Assembly (NCBI RefSeq): GCF_001187505.1 | Contig: NZ_CP012150.1 | Location: 3,472,001-3,536,000 of the forward strand | Length of the DNA: 64,000 bases | Source: Mycolicibacterium goodii | Lineage (GTDB): Bacteria > Actinomycetota > Actinomycetes > Mycobacteriales > Mycobacteriaceae | Direction: 5' to 3' | In this document: one piece after another, positions 17,348-25,660 of the stretch | Numbering within the stretch: the first letter of the stretch is position 1 | Layout of the letters: every line of letters starts with the position of its first letter | The notes under the pieces: generated by a model | The model's database searches: none | Told to the model about the DNA's origin: nothing | The model's input: the letters and a program-made list of their open reading frames with translations, nothing else | Made by a program: the position numbers and the translations under genes

Positions 17348-18271
17348 GTGTATCCGGCTGTGCGCTACAGCATCACGCATCCGATGCACACCCACCCCTA
17401 CCACCCGGACCTGGTGAGCGGGTCCGGTGTGGCGGCGGTGGCGGCCGCGGCCGAGGCCGCGGGTTTCTCCGGGTTCGGTTTCACCGACCACCCGGCGCCG
17501 TCGCAGCGTTGGCTCGACGCAGGCGGGCACGACGCGGTCGACCCGTTCGTGGCGATGGCGTACGCGGCCGCGCAGACCACCGCGCTGCGGTTGGTGCCCA
17601 ACATCGTGGTGTTGCCGTACCGGAACCCGTTCGTGGTGGCCAAATCCGGTGCGACGCTCGACCTGCTCTCCGGTGGGCGGTTCACCCTCGCCGTCGGGGT
17701 GGGCTACCTCAAACGTGAGTTCGCCGCGCTCGGTGTGGAGTTCGACGAGCGCACCGAATTGTTCGACGAGGCCCTCGACGTCATCCGCGGGATCTGGGCA
17801 GGTGACGACTTCAACTACCAGGGAAAGCATTTCAGCGCCAGGGGCATCACGGCGCATCCGCGGCCGGTGAACCCGCCGCCGATCTGGATCGGCGGCAACA
17901 CCGCGGCGGCCAGGGTGCGCGTGGCCAGGCACGGCGATGGATGGTGCCCGTTCGCGGCGCCGCCCGGACTTGCGCGGACCGCGGGAACCGCCGCGATCGA
18001 CTCGATCGACCGGCTCGCGGCCGGAATCGAGGACCTATGCGCCAGAGTCGCTGCCGCCGAACGTGATCCGGCGGGAATCGACATCGTGTTCAACAACTTC
18101 GAGGGCGGCAACCCCGGGGACGACGATTTCGACGCCGATGCCTATCTGGCGGGTGTCGAGAAACTCCGTGCGCTCGGCGTGACGTGGCTGCACGTGACGA
18201 TCCCGGGTGACAGCCTCGCCCATGCGCTGGAAACCATCGAAAGGTTCGGCGAAACGGTGATCGCCGGTTGA
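17348..18271 (+). CDS. LLM class F420-dependent oxidoreductase
   Basis: A 307-residue luciferase-like TIM-barrel protein. Mycobacterial members mostly use coenzyme F420. Signatures are AAEAAGFSGFGFTDHPAPS, SGGRFTLAVGVGYLKREFAALGV and PPPIWIGGNT. GTG 17348, three bases after the preceding stop, was taken as start; GTG 17360 is equally possible. It is last in the P450 unit and probably oxidises or reduces an intermediate; the F420 cofactor is inferred from the family. Confidence 0.88.
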   Translation: MYPAVRYSITHPMHTHPYHPDLVSGSGVAAVAAAAEAAGFSGFGFTDHPAPSQRWLDAGGHDAVDPFVAMAYAAAQTTALRLVPNIVVLPYRNPFVVAKSGATLDLLSGGRFTLAVGVGYLKREFAALGVEFDERTELFDEALDVIRGIWAGDDFNYQGKHFSARGITAHPRPVNPPPIWIGGNTAAARVRVARHGDGWCPFAAPPGLARTAGTAAIDSIDRLAAGIEDLCARVAAAERDPAGIDIVFNNFEGGNPGDDDFDADAYLAGVEKLRALGVTWLHVTIPGDSLAHALETIERFGETVIAG

Positions 18272-18291
18272 TCCGGCGCACACCGCGGCGG

Positions 18292-18492
18292 CTACACTTC
18301 GTCGATCGAGATGGCCTGCCGCGGGCACTGCCGCACGGCCTCCCGGACGCGTTCCTCGATCTGTGGGGTCACCTCGTCGCAGAGTACGTGCAGGTAGTCC
18401 TGCTCGTCGAGGTCGAACACCTCGGGGATGACACCCATGCAGACGCCGTTGCTCTCACACAATCCGAAATCCACGTGAATCTTCTTCGTCAT
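18292..18492 (-). CDS. [3Fe-4S] ferredoxin
   Basis: A 66-residue ferredoxin. C12 and C18 in CESNGVC and C56 in CPRQA are the three cluster cysteines; asparagine replaces the fourth ligand position. Its ATG overlaps the P450 stop by 4 bases (ATGA), so it is the dedicated partner of the 18489-19730 P450. Confidence 0.93.
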   Translation of the reverse strand: MTKKIHVDFGLCESNGVCMGVIPEVFDLDEQDYLHVLCDEVTPQIEERVREAVRQCPRQAISIDEV

Positions 18493-19730
18493 CGGCGCAA
18501 CACCCGCACCGGCACATGGGAGTAACCCGCGACGTTCTGCATGTGCACGCGCTGTAGGCCGTCCCACCTGACCTCGTAACGCGGCATGAAGTCGAGCAGT
18601 TTCTCCAAGGCGATCGTGCTCTCCAGGCGGGCGAGCGCGGCGCCGAGGCAGCTGTGGATGCCGTAGCCGAGGCCCAGGTTCTGCGCCTCGGTGCGGTCGC
18701 GGTCGATGTCGAAGACATCCGGATCGGTCCACGCCCGCTCGTCGCGGTTGGCCGAGGCCTTGAGCAGGAACACCGGTTTTCCCGCCGGTATGGTGCCGCT
18801 GGGCACCTGCGCTTCCTTGAGCGTGTAGCGCACGTTGTACTGCACCGGCCCCTCGTAGCGCAGGAGTTCCTCGACGGCCGCGCCCACCTTGCTGCGGTCG
18901 TCGAGCAGTTTGCGCCACTGCTCGCCGAACTTCGCGAACGTCACCGTGGCGGTACCGATCAGCTTGGTGACGGTCTCGGCGCCCGCACCACCCAGAAGCG
19001 TTGCGAAACCGGTGATCTCGACGTCATCGAGGCGGCGCAACCGGCCGTTCTCACCGGGGATCTCCGCGGCGATCAACCGGCTGATCATGTCGTCCTGTGG
19101 GTTCTCGCGGCGCTTCTGCACCAGCGAGTAGTAGTACATCGCGGTGTCGATGTTGGCCTTCATGCCCGCCTCGGAGTAGGCCACCTGGCCGGGTTCGCGC
19201 GACAGGCTGGTGTCGATCCAGTGCCGCACCTGCTGGCGGTATTCGGGTTCGACGCCGGCCATCCGGGTGATCACCTCGACCGGGAACGGGGCCGAGAAGT
19301 CCTGCACGACGTCGAACTCGTCGGAGCCGATCTGGCCGAGGTAGTACTCGACCTGTTCGACGATGGTGTCGCGTTGCGACTGGATCGCACGTGGTGTGAA
19401 CGCCTTGTTGAGCAAGCTGCGCATGTGGCGGTGCTCGGGTGGATCCATGAAGATGATCGACTTCTGCGGCGGTTCGTCGCCCTTCACCATCGCCAGATCG
19501 CAGCCCCGCGACGATGAGAACGCCTCGTGGTCCTTCAGCGCGGCCGCGACATCCTCATGACGCGACAGCGCGTAGAAATCCTGTTCGGCGTCGTGGTACA
19601 GCGGTGCCTCGTCACGCATCTGCCGGTAGATGTCGAACGGGTTCTCGAAGTACTGCTCGGAGAAGGGATCGAATCTCAAGGCAGGCCCGGCCTCAGAGGT
19701 GAACTCGGGCTTCGTCTCGGGCTTGGTCAT
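18489..19730 (-). CDS. cytochrome P450
   Basis: A 413-residue class I P450 with heme loop LGYGIHSCLG (C361), I-helix GGAGAETVTK, where the usual second threonine is replaced by valine, and EELLR. GAAGGAGGAG precedes the ATG. It forms a two-gene unit with the ferredoxin at 18292. The promoter region carries a different inverted repeat (19796-19812), so it may be controlled separately from the large regulon. Confidence 0.95.
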   Translation of the reverse strand: MTKPETKPEFTSEAGPALRFDPFSEQYFENPFDIYRQMRDEAPLYHDAEQDFYALSRHEDVAAALKDHEAFSSSRGCDLAMVKGDEPPQKSIIFMDPPEHRHMRSLLNKAFTPRAIQSQRDTIVEQVEYYLGQIGSDEFDVVQDFSAPFPVEVITRMAGVEPEYRQQVRHWIDTSLSREPGQVAYSEAGMKANIDTAMYYYSLVQKRRENPQDDMISRLIAAEIPGENGRLRRLDDVEITGFATLLGGAGAETVTKLIGTATVTFAKFGEQWRKLLDDRSKVGAAVEELLRYEGPVQYNVRYTLKEAQVPSGTIPAGKPVFLLKASANRDERAWTDPDVFDIDRDRTEAQNLGLGYGIHSCLGAALARLESTIALEKLLDFMPRYEVRWDGLQRVHMQNVAGYSHVPVRVLRR

Positions 19731-19795
19731 ATGCTCCTCCTTCGCGGCGGGCTGCTGCCGGAAGTGCGCTGCGAGGCGTTACGTGAACCGGATGA

Positions 19796-19812
19796 ACTGT
19801 AACGCTAACAGT
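19796..19812. promoter_or_regulatory. inverted repeat upstream of P450-ferredoxin unit
   Basis: ACTGT and ACAGT are 7 bases apart, in the 146-base gap between the P450 start and the dehydrogenase stop. On the minus strand TTACTGTTAGCGTTACAG also reads as a direct repeat of TTAC(T/A)G. Possible operator or promoter element; short arms keep confidence low. Confidence 0.35.
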
Positions 19813-19876
19813 AATGCGCGCGGGAGTGGTTGAAAAGCGTGAAATGCAATGTCCGGGCGGCCGAAACGGGCCGGGA

Positions 19877-20674
19877 TCAGCTCCGGCGCAGCGCCGCGTC
19901 AACCGCGTTGTCGAGGATCCCGAGGTCAGCGCCGAGCTCGGCCACGGTCTTGCGGACCACCGCGACGTCCTTGCCGAGAAACTCACCGACCCTGGCCTTG
20001 AACTTCTCCGCCGATCCGGTCGCCGCGACACCACTCAACGCGCGGCCGGCGGCGCTGCCGTGGGTGAGCGCGGTCAGCATTGTCGACTCCTCGACTCCGA
20101 GTTCCCGGGCCAGACGCACACCCTCGGCCACGATGCCGATCTGCGCCGCGAACAACGTGTTGTTGATCAGCTTGACGCGCTGGCCCGCGCCGACCGGTCC
20201 TACGTGCAGAACCGGCTCGGCGTAGGCACGCAGCGCGGCGCCCGCGCGCTCGAGCGCGTCGGCATCCCCGCCGGCGAACACCGTCACCGATCCGGCCGCG
20301 ACGTCGTGCGGCCCGCCGCTGACCGGTGCGTCGATCACCGCGATGCGGCGGTGCGCGGCTCGAGCGGCGATGTCCTCGGCCGTGCGCGGACTTCCGGTCG
20401 TGTGCAGGACGAGCACGGCGCCCGGCGCCATGGCGTCGAGCAGGTCGTCCGTGCAGATCCCGCGCACCTGCTCATCGGTGAACACGCACACGATCACGAT
20501 GTCGGCCTCGCGCACCGCGTCGGCCGCGGTGGCCACGGGCGTCGCGCCCAATGCGCCCACCACAGCACGCTTCTCGTCGATGCGGCCCAGCGCACGGACG
20601 TCGTGGCCCGCCCCGGTGAGCCGCTGCACCATCGGGGCGCCCATGCGTCCGGCGCCGATGAAACCGATGCGCAT
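19877..20674 (-). CDS. NAD(P)-dependent beta-hydroxyacid dehydrogenase-like protein
   Basis: A 265-residue protein of the 3-hydroxyisobutyrate dehydrogenase family. The N-terminal Rossmann motif is GFIGAGRMGAPM; DAPVSGG and GAGQRVKLINNTLFAAQIG supply the substrate and catalytic lysine regions (K in VKLINN). ATG 20674 overlaps the stop of the upstream paralogue by one base. It is last in the minus-strand operon coming from the NuoF-like gene. It probably oxidises a hydroxyacid or hydroxyacyl intermediate. Confidence 0.9.
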   Translation of the reverse strand: MRIGFIGAGRMGAPMVQRLTGAGHDVRALGRIDEKRAVVGALGATPVATAADAVREADIVIVCVFTDEQVRGICTDDLLDAMAPGAVLVLHTTGSPRTAEDIAARAAHRRIAVIDAPVSGGPHDVAAGSVTVFAGGDADALERAGAALRAYAEPVLHVGPVGAGQRVKLINNTLFAAQIGIVAEGVRLARELGVEESTMLTALTHGSAAGRALSGVAATGSAEKFKARVGEFLGKDVAVVRKTVAELGADLGILDNAVDAALRRS

Positions 20675-21492
20675 CAGCGGGGGACGTCCATGAGGCGCAG
20701 GGCCTCGTCGGCCGCGTCGAAAACCGCGCCATGGGGAGCCGACGCGGCGTCGGCCAGGCTCGCGGCGTGCCTGCAGTCCTTCTGCAGCAGCGCACCGGCG
20801 ATCGGGGCGAGATTGTCGAGCGTGCCGCCGAACATCGCGATGCTGCCCAGCGCCTTGCTGTTGGCCGATCCGCGGGTGATCACCTCGCACAGCGCACTGC
20901 GCGGCACACCGAGTGCCTCACCGAGTTCCAGCGCGCTCATCGCGGCGCCCAGGTTCGCGCTGAACAGCAGGTTGTTGAGGATCTTCGCGACCTGACCGCT
21001 GCCGACATCGCCGAGATGCACGATCGGGTCGGCGTATGTCGCGAACACCGGGCGCACCCTCTCCACGATCTGCTCGTCGCCGCCGACCATCACCAGCAGC
21101 GTGCCGGCGCTGGCGGCGGGCTCACCGCCGCTGACCGGGGCGTCGATGAGCGAGATTCCTTTGTCGGCAACCTGTTCGGCGAGTTCGGTGCAGGTGTCCG
21201 GGTGCACGGTCGAGTGGATCGCGATGATCCCGCCGGGCGCCAGACCGGCCAGCACACCCGTCTGACCGTCGAGGACCTCCCTGACGTCGTCGTCGCCGAC
21301 CACGCACAGGCACACCAGATCGCTGGCCGCGGCCAGTTCGGCCGGTGTGCCCGCCACCTTGGCAGCGGTGTCGGCGAACGGTTCGAGCGACGCCGGGCGG
21401 CGCGCCCACAGCGTGGTCTCGAATCCGCCTTCGACGATCCGGCGGGCCATCGGCGCGCCCTGGCTGCCCAGCCCGATGAAACCGACTCGCAT
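20674..21492 (-). CDS. NAD(P)-dependent beta-hydroxyacid dehydrogenase-like protein
   Basis: A 272-residue paralogue of the next gene downstream: GFIGLGSQGAPM at the N terminus, DAPVSGGEPAASAG, and VAKILNNLLFSANLG with the catalytic lysine. It starts at ATG 21492 in a one-base overlap with the hydrolase stop and ends in the same way on the next gene. Two adjacent, diverged copies suggest consecutive or heteromeric oxidation steps, though this is inference. Confidence 0.9.
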   Translation of the reverse strand: MRVGFIGLGSQGAPMARRIVEGGFETTLWARRPASLEPFADTAAKVAGTPAELAAASDLVCLCVVGDDDVREVLDGQTGVLAGLAPGGIIAIHSTVHPDTCTELAEQVADKGISLIDAPVSGGEPAASAGTLLVMVGGDEQIVERVRPVFATYADPIVHLGDVGSGQVAKILNNLLFSANLGAAMSALELGEALGVPRSALCEVITRGSANSKALGSIAMFGGTLDNLAPIAGALLQKDCRHAASLADAASAPHGAVFDAADEALRLMDVPR

Positions 21493-22406
21493 CAACCTGC
21501 CTCCACTTCCACGTCGGTGCCGGTACGAGCGGCTCGAATGTCCAGGCACGCACCGGCGAATTGCAGGACCCGCTGGTGGTATTCGGCCGCGGTGAAGCCG
21601 ACGCTGAGGTTGTGGCCGGCCTCGGGCAGCACGTCGACGTCCACGCGCGGTGCGGTGCTGAACATCGCGCCGATCGCCGCCAACGCCTCGGCGTCGGCCT
21701 CCCACACGTTCTCGTGGTCACCCGCGATGAACTGCGCGGGCACCCTCACCTGCGCGGCGAGTCGCGGGAAGTCCTGTGCCGACCAGGTTCTGACGACGTC
21801 ACCCTCGTACGCGGCGCCGCCGGAGGACAATCCGCTGCCGACCACGTCGGGCGGATACAACCGCGCGGGTTCCCACAGCAACTCCCGCAGACCGCGGGGT
21901 CGGTGGTCGATCGACGCGTGCGTGAGTATGTCGCGGGCCGCGGTCCGATACCGGCGCCCGGTGCCTGCCAGTGAGATGCCCACGACCCGCGCGCCGGCGC
22001 CTGTGGCGGAGTCCGCGGTCGCCATCCGCACCGCGAGTTCGCAGCCCATCGAATGACCAAGCACGAACAGGTCCTGGGTACCGACGATGTGTTCGAGCGC
22101 GCCGAACACCAGCGAGAGGCGCTGCTCGGGACGCGCCATCGCCTCGGGGTACGGTGCCGACGCGCCGTAGCCGGGTCGGTCCAGCGCGACGACGGTGAAC
22201 CCGGCGGCGACGCCCGCGTGCAGGAGCGAAAGCTCCTGATGGCCAGGGCAATCGAAATACGCCGAGGTGGTCGCGCCGCCGTGCAGCGCCACGACCACCG
22301 CGCGCGGTTCGGTGGCCTCGGCGACCAGGGCCGACATCGGCACGCCGTCGGCGAGGACGACGCGGGGGTGCGGCACGGACCTGTCGGGTTTGTTCGGACC
22401 TGCCAT
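21492..22406 (-). CDS. alpha/beta hydrolase
   Basis: A 304-residue alpha/beta-hydrolase with a complete triad: the serine in the nucleophile elbow GHSMG, an aspartate in GDHENV and a histidine in EAGHNLS. The oxyanion region is ALHGGATTSAYFD and LDRPGYG follows. It lies between the fused DUF35-thiolase gene (2-base gap) and two dehydrogenases (1-base overlap). It could hydrolyse an ester, lactone or thioester intermediate. Confidence 0.9.
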   Translation of the reverse strand: MAGPNKPDRSVPHPRVVLADGVPMSALVAEATEPRAVVVALHGGATTSAYFDCPGHQELSLLHAGVAAGFTVVALDRPGYGASAPYPEAMARPEQRLSLVFGALEHIVGTQDLFVLGHSMGCELAVRMATADSATGAGARVVGISLAGTGRRYRTAARDILTHASIDHRPRGLRELLWEPARLYPPDVVGSGLSSGGAAYEGDVVRTWSAQDFPRLAAQVRVPAQFIAGDHENVWEADAEALAAIGAMFSTAPRVDVDVLPEAGHNLSVGFTAAEYHQRVLQFAGACLDIRAARTGTDVEVEAG

Positions 22407-22408
22407 GG

Positions 22409-24064
22409 CTAATCGTCCCTACGCAGCAACAGGACGCCGCTGGGGGTCAGGCCGCCACTGCTGGCGACCGCCACCCGCGCATCCTCGACCTGGCGTTCAC
22501 CGGCCTCACCTCGTAGCTGCGTGACGGCCTCGTGGATGAGGCCCATGCCGTGCGTGCGGCCGTGGGAGAGCTGCCCGCCATGGGTGTTGAGCGGGATGAC
22601 ACCGTCGCGGGCGATGTTCTTGCCCCCGTCGAGGAAGTCCCTGGCCTCGCCGATACCGCAGAATCCGAGTCCTTCAAGCCAGGACAGGCAGTTGAACGTG
22701 AAACCGTCGTACAGCTCGGCGACGTCGACATCGCTGGGCCGCAACGTGGTTCGCGACCACATGTGCGCGCTCTGGCCGAGCACCTGCGGTTCGTGGGTGA
22801 GCGTGGTCTGATCCCAGTCGAGCCGCTCGATGATCTGGGTTCCCACTGCCTCGAACCGGATGGGCGGCTTGGGCAGGTCGCGTGCGGCGTCGATCGCCGA
22901 GACGATCACCGCTACCGCGCCGTCGCACGGCACGTCGCAGTCGTAGAGCCCGAACGGCGTGGTGATGGTGCGTGCCGACAGGTAGTCCTGCATGGTCAGC
23001 GGATCGCGGTAGATCGCCGTGGGGTTCAGCGCGGCGTTGGCCCGCTGGTTCAGCGCGATCCAGCCCAGCGTCTCGCGTGTGGTGCCGTACCGGTCGAAGT
23101 GGCGTCCGGCGTTCTGCGCCAACGTGTGTGCGGCCGACGTGGCGCCGAACGGCTGCTGCCAGCTGTTGGTGCGGGCGCTCATCGGCGGTGCCAGCTTGCC
23201 CTCCTTGACCAGCTGGCCGAACGTGGCCTCCCACAACGTGCGGAAGCACAGCACGTGGCGTGCCAGGCCGGCCGAGATCGCCATCATCGCCGCGATCACC
23301 GATCCGCCGGGACCGAATGTGTCCATGCCGCCGTTGATCCAGGTCGGGCGCAACCCGAGCGCGCCCTCGAGCGCGGCGACGCCTCCCTCGCCCATGCCTG
23401 CGAGGTCGAGGCCCGGATAGGTGGACAATCCGTCGATGTCGTCGAACGTCAGGCCTGCGTCGGCGACTGCCCGCTCGGCGGCCTCGATCGTCAGCGACAG
23501 CGGTGGCACCATGAGCCGTCGGCCGATCCTGGACATGCCGATGCCGGTGATCGCCGAATGGTCCTCGAATTTGTCCTTGGTCAGCATCGGCCGGACGTAC
23601 TTGCCGATGTCCTGCGGCGCGATGTCGTCGACCGGGGCCGGGACGGGCGTGGTGTCCGCCGACGGGGTGAACACCGGCAGCCACACATCCTCGATGTGCT
23701 GGAACCTGACCTCGACCGGTTGTCGGAGTTCCAGCGACCGCGGATCGCAGTCGACGATGTTGGTGGTCAGCCGGACCCGGGGGTCCTCGACGATCGCGAC
23801 CTCGGCGACGACGTAGGGGGGCGGCAGATCGGGGAAGCCGAACCGCTCGTTGATCGTGAAGCCGGCGAGGGTCGCGCGCCCGGACACGTCGCGCGCGCCC
23901 AGATCGTGACTGCGGCAGTAGCGGCAGATGGGCTGCGGGGGATGGATCAGCGCGTTGCAGGACCGACATTCCTGGATGCGCAGCACGCCGTCACGGCCCG
24001 CGGTCCAGAAGTACTCGTTCAGCGCGGTGACCATCGGTAGGGGACGCCCGGGGATCTGTGACAC
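22409..24064 (-). CDS. DUF35 (zinc ribbon/OB) protein fused to lipid-transfer-type thiolase
   Basis: A 551-residue fusion. Residues 1-140 are a DUF35 acyl-CoA-binding module with a zinc ribbon (C33, C36, C47, C50) and an OB fold. Residues about 165-551 are a thiolase-like (SCP2/Ltp) domain. The histidine of a true thiolase's GHP motif is absent (NTHGGQLSHGRTHGMG) and no nucleophilic cysteine motif is visible. In steroid side-chain degradation, Ltp2 and the DUF35 part of ChsH2 form a retro-aldolase from separate chains; here the two are one polypeptide. GTG start 24064. An aldolase role is inferred. Confidence 0.9.
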   Translation of the reverse strand: MSQIPGRPLPMVTALNEYFWTAGRDGVLRIQECRSCNALIHPPQPICRYCRSHDLGARDVSGRATLAGFTINERFGFPDLPPPYVVAEVAIVEDPRVRLTTNIVDCDPRSLELRQPVEVRFQHIEDVWLPVFTPSADTTPVPAPVDDIAPQDIGKYVRPMLTKDKFEDHSAITGIGMSRIGRRLMVPPLSLTIEAAERAVADAGLTFDDIDGLSTYPGLDLAGMGEGGVAALEGALGLRPTWINGGMDTFGPGGSVIAAMMAISAGLARHVLCFRTLWEATFGQLVKEGKLAPPMSARTNSWQQPFGATSAAHTLAQNAGRHFDRYGTTRETLGWIALNQRANAALNPTAIYRDPLTMQDYLSARTITTPFGLYDCDVPCDGAVAVIVSAIDAARDLPKPPIRFEAVGTQIIERLDWDQTTLTHEPQVLGQSAHMWSRTTLRPSDVDVAELYDGFTFNCLSWLEGLGFCGIGEARDFLDGGKNIARDGVIPLNTHGGQLSHGRTHGMGLIHEAVTQLRGEAGERQVEDARVAVASSGGLTPSGVLLLRRDD

Positions 24065-24086
24065 GTCGGCTCCGGTGGTAAGCGGA

Positions 24087-24341
24087 TTACTCTCTTCGGA
24101 GAATCACGTTATCAGTTGGCGGTCCGGTTGCGGATGTTGTCTGCCTCGTGCGCAACTCGATGATCGCGTGCACCGGACAGTCGAGCAGGGCGCGTTTGAC
24201 CGCGGGTTCATCGGCCTCGGCAACGTTGCCGTCACCGTGCAGCGACGCGTAACCCCAGTCGTCGAGCGGGAAGTACTCGGGCGCGTGCCTGGCGCACAGC
24301 CCGAACCCGTCGCACATCGTGCGGTCCAGCTTGACCCTCAT
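24087..24341 (-). CDS. [3Fe-4S] ferredoxin with C-terminal extension
   Basis: An 84-residue ferredoxin: C10 and C16 in CDGFGLC and C55 in CPVHAI. The C-terminal tail (residues 62-84) is longer than in the other ferredoxins here, and its last codons carry operator 4. It starts in a 4-base overlap (ATGA) with the NuoF-like gene, so the two should be made together. It probably shuttles electrons between that flavoprotein and oxygenases. Confidence 0.9.
   Translation of the reverse strand: MRVKLDRTMCDGFGLCARHAPEYFPLDDWGYASLHGDGNVAEADEPAVKRALLDCPVHAIIELRTRQTTSATGPPTDNVILRRE
24098..24114. promoter_or_regulatory. regulon operator site 4, inside ferredoxin 3' end
   Basis: On the minus strand TGATAACGTGATTCTCC matches the shared motif at 10 of 12 arm positions; it is almost identical to the site at 60160. 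It lies within the last codons of the ferredoxin gene and 34 bases upstream of the DUF35-thiolase start, implying an internal promoter for that gene and the three after it. Confidence 0.6.
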
Positions 24342-25633
24342 ACCGCCACCACCGTTCGCAGTTGCTCCACCTCGTATGGCCGCACCGCGGTGAACGGCAC
24401 GAAACGGCATGTCCGGCAGTTGTTCTCGAGGTGGCGCTGCACCAGATCGCCGAACGCCGACAGCAGGCTCGCCGCCACATTGCAGGCACCGTCGAGGGTC
24501 GCGCAGGCGCCGCGCCCGCGCAGGACCACCGACCACCGTTCGAGCCTCGCCACGTCGTCGGCCGTCGCGGTCCCGTCGCGCAGTGCGGATGCCACCGCGG
24601 CCATGGCCGCGGTCCCGTTGAAACACGAACCGCACTGCCCGGCGTTCTCGCGGTCGAAGTAGGACAACACCGACGCGGCGACCGCGACCGGACAGTCATC
24701 GGTGAGCACGCTGACCGCACCACAGCCCAGGCCGCTGCCCAGTCCGCGGATGGTCTCGTGATCCATTGTGGCGCCAACGATCTCGCGGCCCAGCAGACCG
24801 GCGAAATATCCACCCATGAGCGCACCGCTGACGGCATCGGGCGAAACGCCGTGCAGCGTCAGCACATCGGCGAACGCCACGCCGTGCGGCAGCTCGTAGA
24901 GCGCAGGGGGCCTGCCTGCGCCGGTGATGGTGGCCAGGAACGTGCCCGGCGAGCCTTCGGTGCCCAGTTCGCGGAAGGCGTCCGCACCGTCGCGGTGCAG
25001 GTACGCCAGATGTGCCAGGGTTTCGACGTTGCTGACCAGGGTCGGGTGTCCGCTGACCCCCTCCTCGAAGGGGCGTGGCGGTTTGTCGGTGGGTTTGGCC
25101 GGACCACCGTCGACCACGCGCACGGCCGCGGTCTCCTCACCCGCCACGTAACCCGGTGTGACGGTGACCAGTTCGACCACGGCGCCGCCGGGGCGGTCGT
25201 CGGTCTCGGCGAGGGCGCGCTCGATGCTGTGGGCCGACCGGGGGTCCGAGGTGTACAGCACGGCGCGATCCGCGTTCACGACGAGGGCCGCGAGCCGCAG
25301 CCCGTCGAGGACCGCGTGCGGACGGTTACGCAGCAGCCACCGGTCCTTGATCGACGCGGGCTCGCCCTCTTCACCGTTGGCGATCACCACGGCGCCGCCG
25401 GCCTCGCGGCCGTTGTCGCGCACGGTGCGCAGCTTCACCGAGAGCGGGAACGCCGCACCACCGCGGCCGAGCAATCCGCTCGCCTCGACGGTGTCGAGCA
25501 ACTGCTGCGGATCGTCGAGGGCACGGTAGCCTCCGGCGCCGAGATACCCGGTCACCGTTTCGGGTTCGCTGCGCAGCAGGCGTGGTGTGATGCCCGGCCA
25601 CGCCGCGACGGTCAGATCGGCTGTCATGGTCAT
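24338..25633 (-). CDS. NuoF-like NADH-dependent iron-sulfur flavoprotein
   Basis: A 431-residue homologue of the complex I 51-kDa subunit. FMN/NADH-binding signatures are GLLGRGGAAFP (residues 53-63) and ANGEEGEP (85-92); an SLBB-like segment follows, then the 4Fe-4S region. There ENAGQCGSC aligns with the usual ESCGxCxxC, so the first ligand cysteine is Ala331, while C334, C337 and C377 remain. C406 and C409 are extra. It overlaps the ferredoxin gene by 4 bases and no other Nuo genes are present. An NADH:ferredoxin reductase role for the P450s is a reasonable inference. Start ATG 25633. Confidence 0.85.
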   Translation of the reverse strand: MTMTADLTVAAWPGITPRLLRSEPETVTGYLGAGGYRALDDPQQLLDTVEASGLLGRGGAAFPLSVKLRTVRDNGREAGGAVVIANGEEGEPASIKDRWLLRNRPHAVLDGLRLAALVVNADRAVLYTSDPRSAHSIERALAETDDRPGGAVVELVTVTPGYVAGEETAAVRVVDGGPAKPTDKPPRPFEEGVSGHPTLVSNVETLAHLAYLHRDGADAFRELGTEGSPGTFLATITGAGRPPALYELPHGVAFADVLTLHGVSPDAVSGALMGGYFAGLLGREIVGATMDHETIRGLGSGLGCGAVSVLTDDCPVAVAASVLSYFDRENAGQCGSCFNGTAAMAAVASALRDGTATADDVARLERWSVVLRGRGACATLDGACNVAASLLSAFGDLVQRHLENNCRTCRFVPFTAVRPYEVEQLRTVVAV

Positions 25634-25642
25634 ATCCCGTCC

Positions 25643-25659
25643 CCGGTTAGTCTTACCGG
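25643..25659 (+). promoter_or_regulatory. palindrome and leaderless promoter between divergent genes
   Basis: CCGGTTAGTCTTACCGG is palindromic except for one pair, and covers the short divergent gap. Its TAGTCT (25648) lies 7 bases before the ATG at 25661, the usual -10 geometry of a leaderless mycobacterial transcript. It could also bind a regulator acting on both genes. Confidence 0.45.
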
Positions 25660-25660
25660 C

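Noticed and set aside
22532..24040. 502-codon open frame on the plus strand
   Set aside because: Antisense to the DUF35-thiolase gene, which has complete domain signatures.
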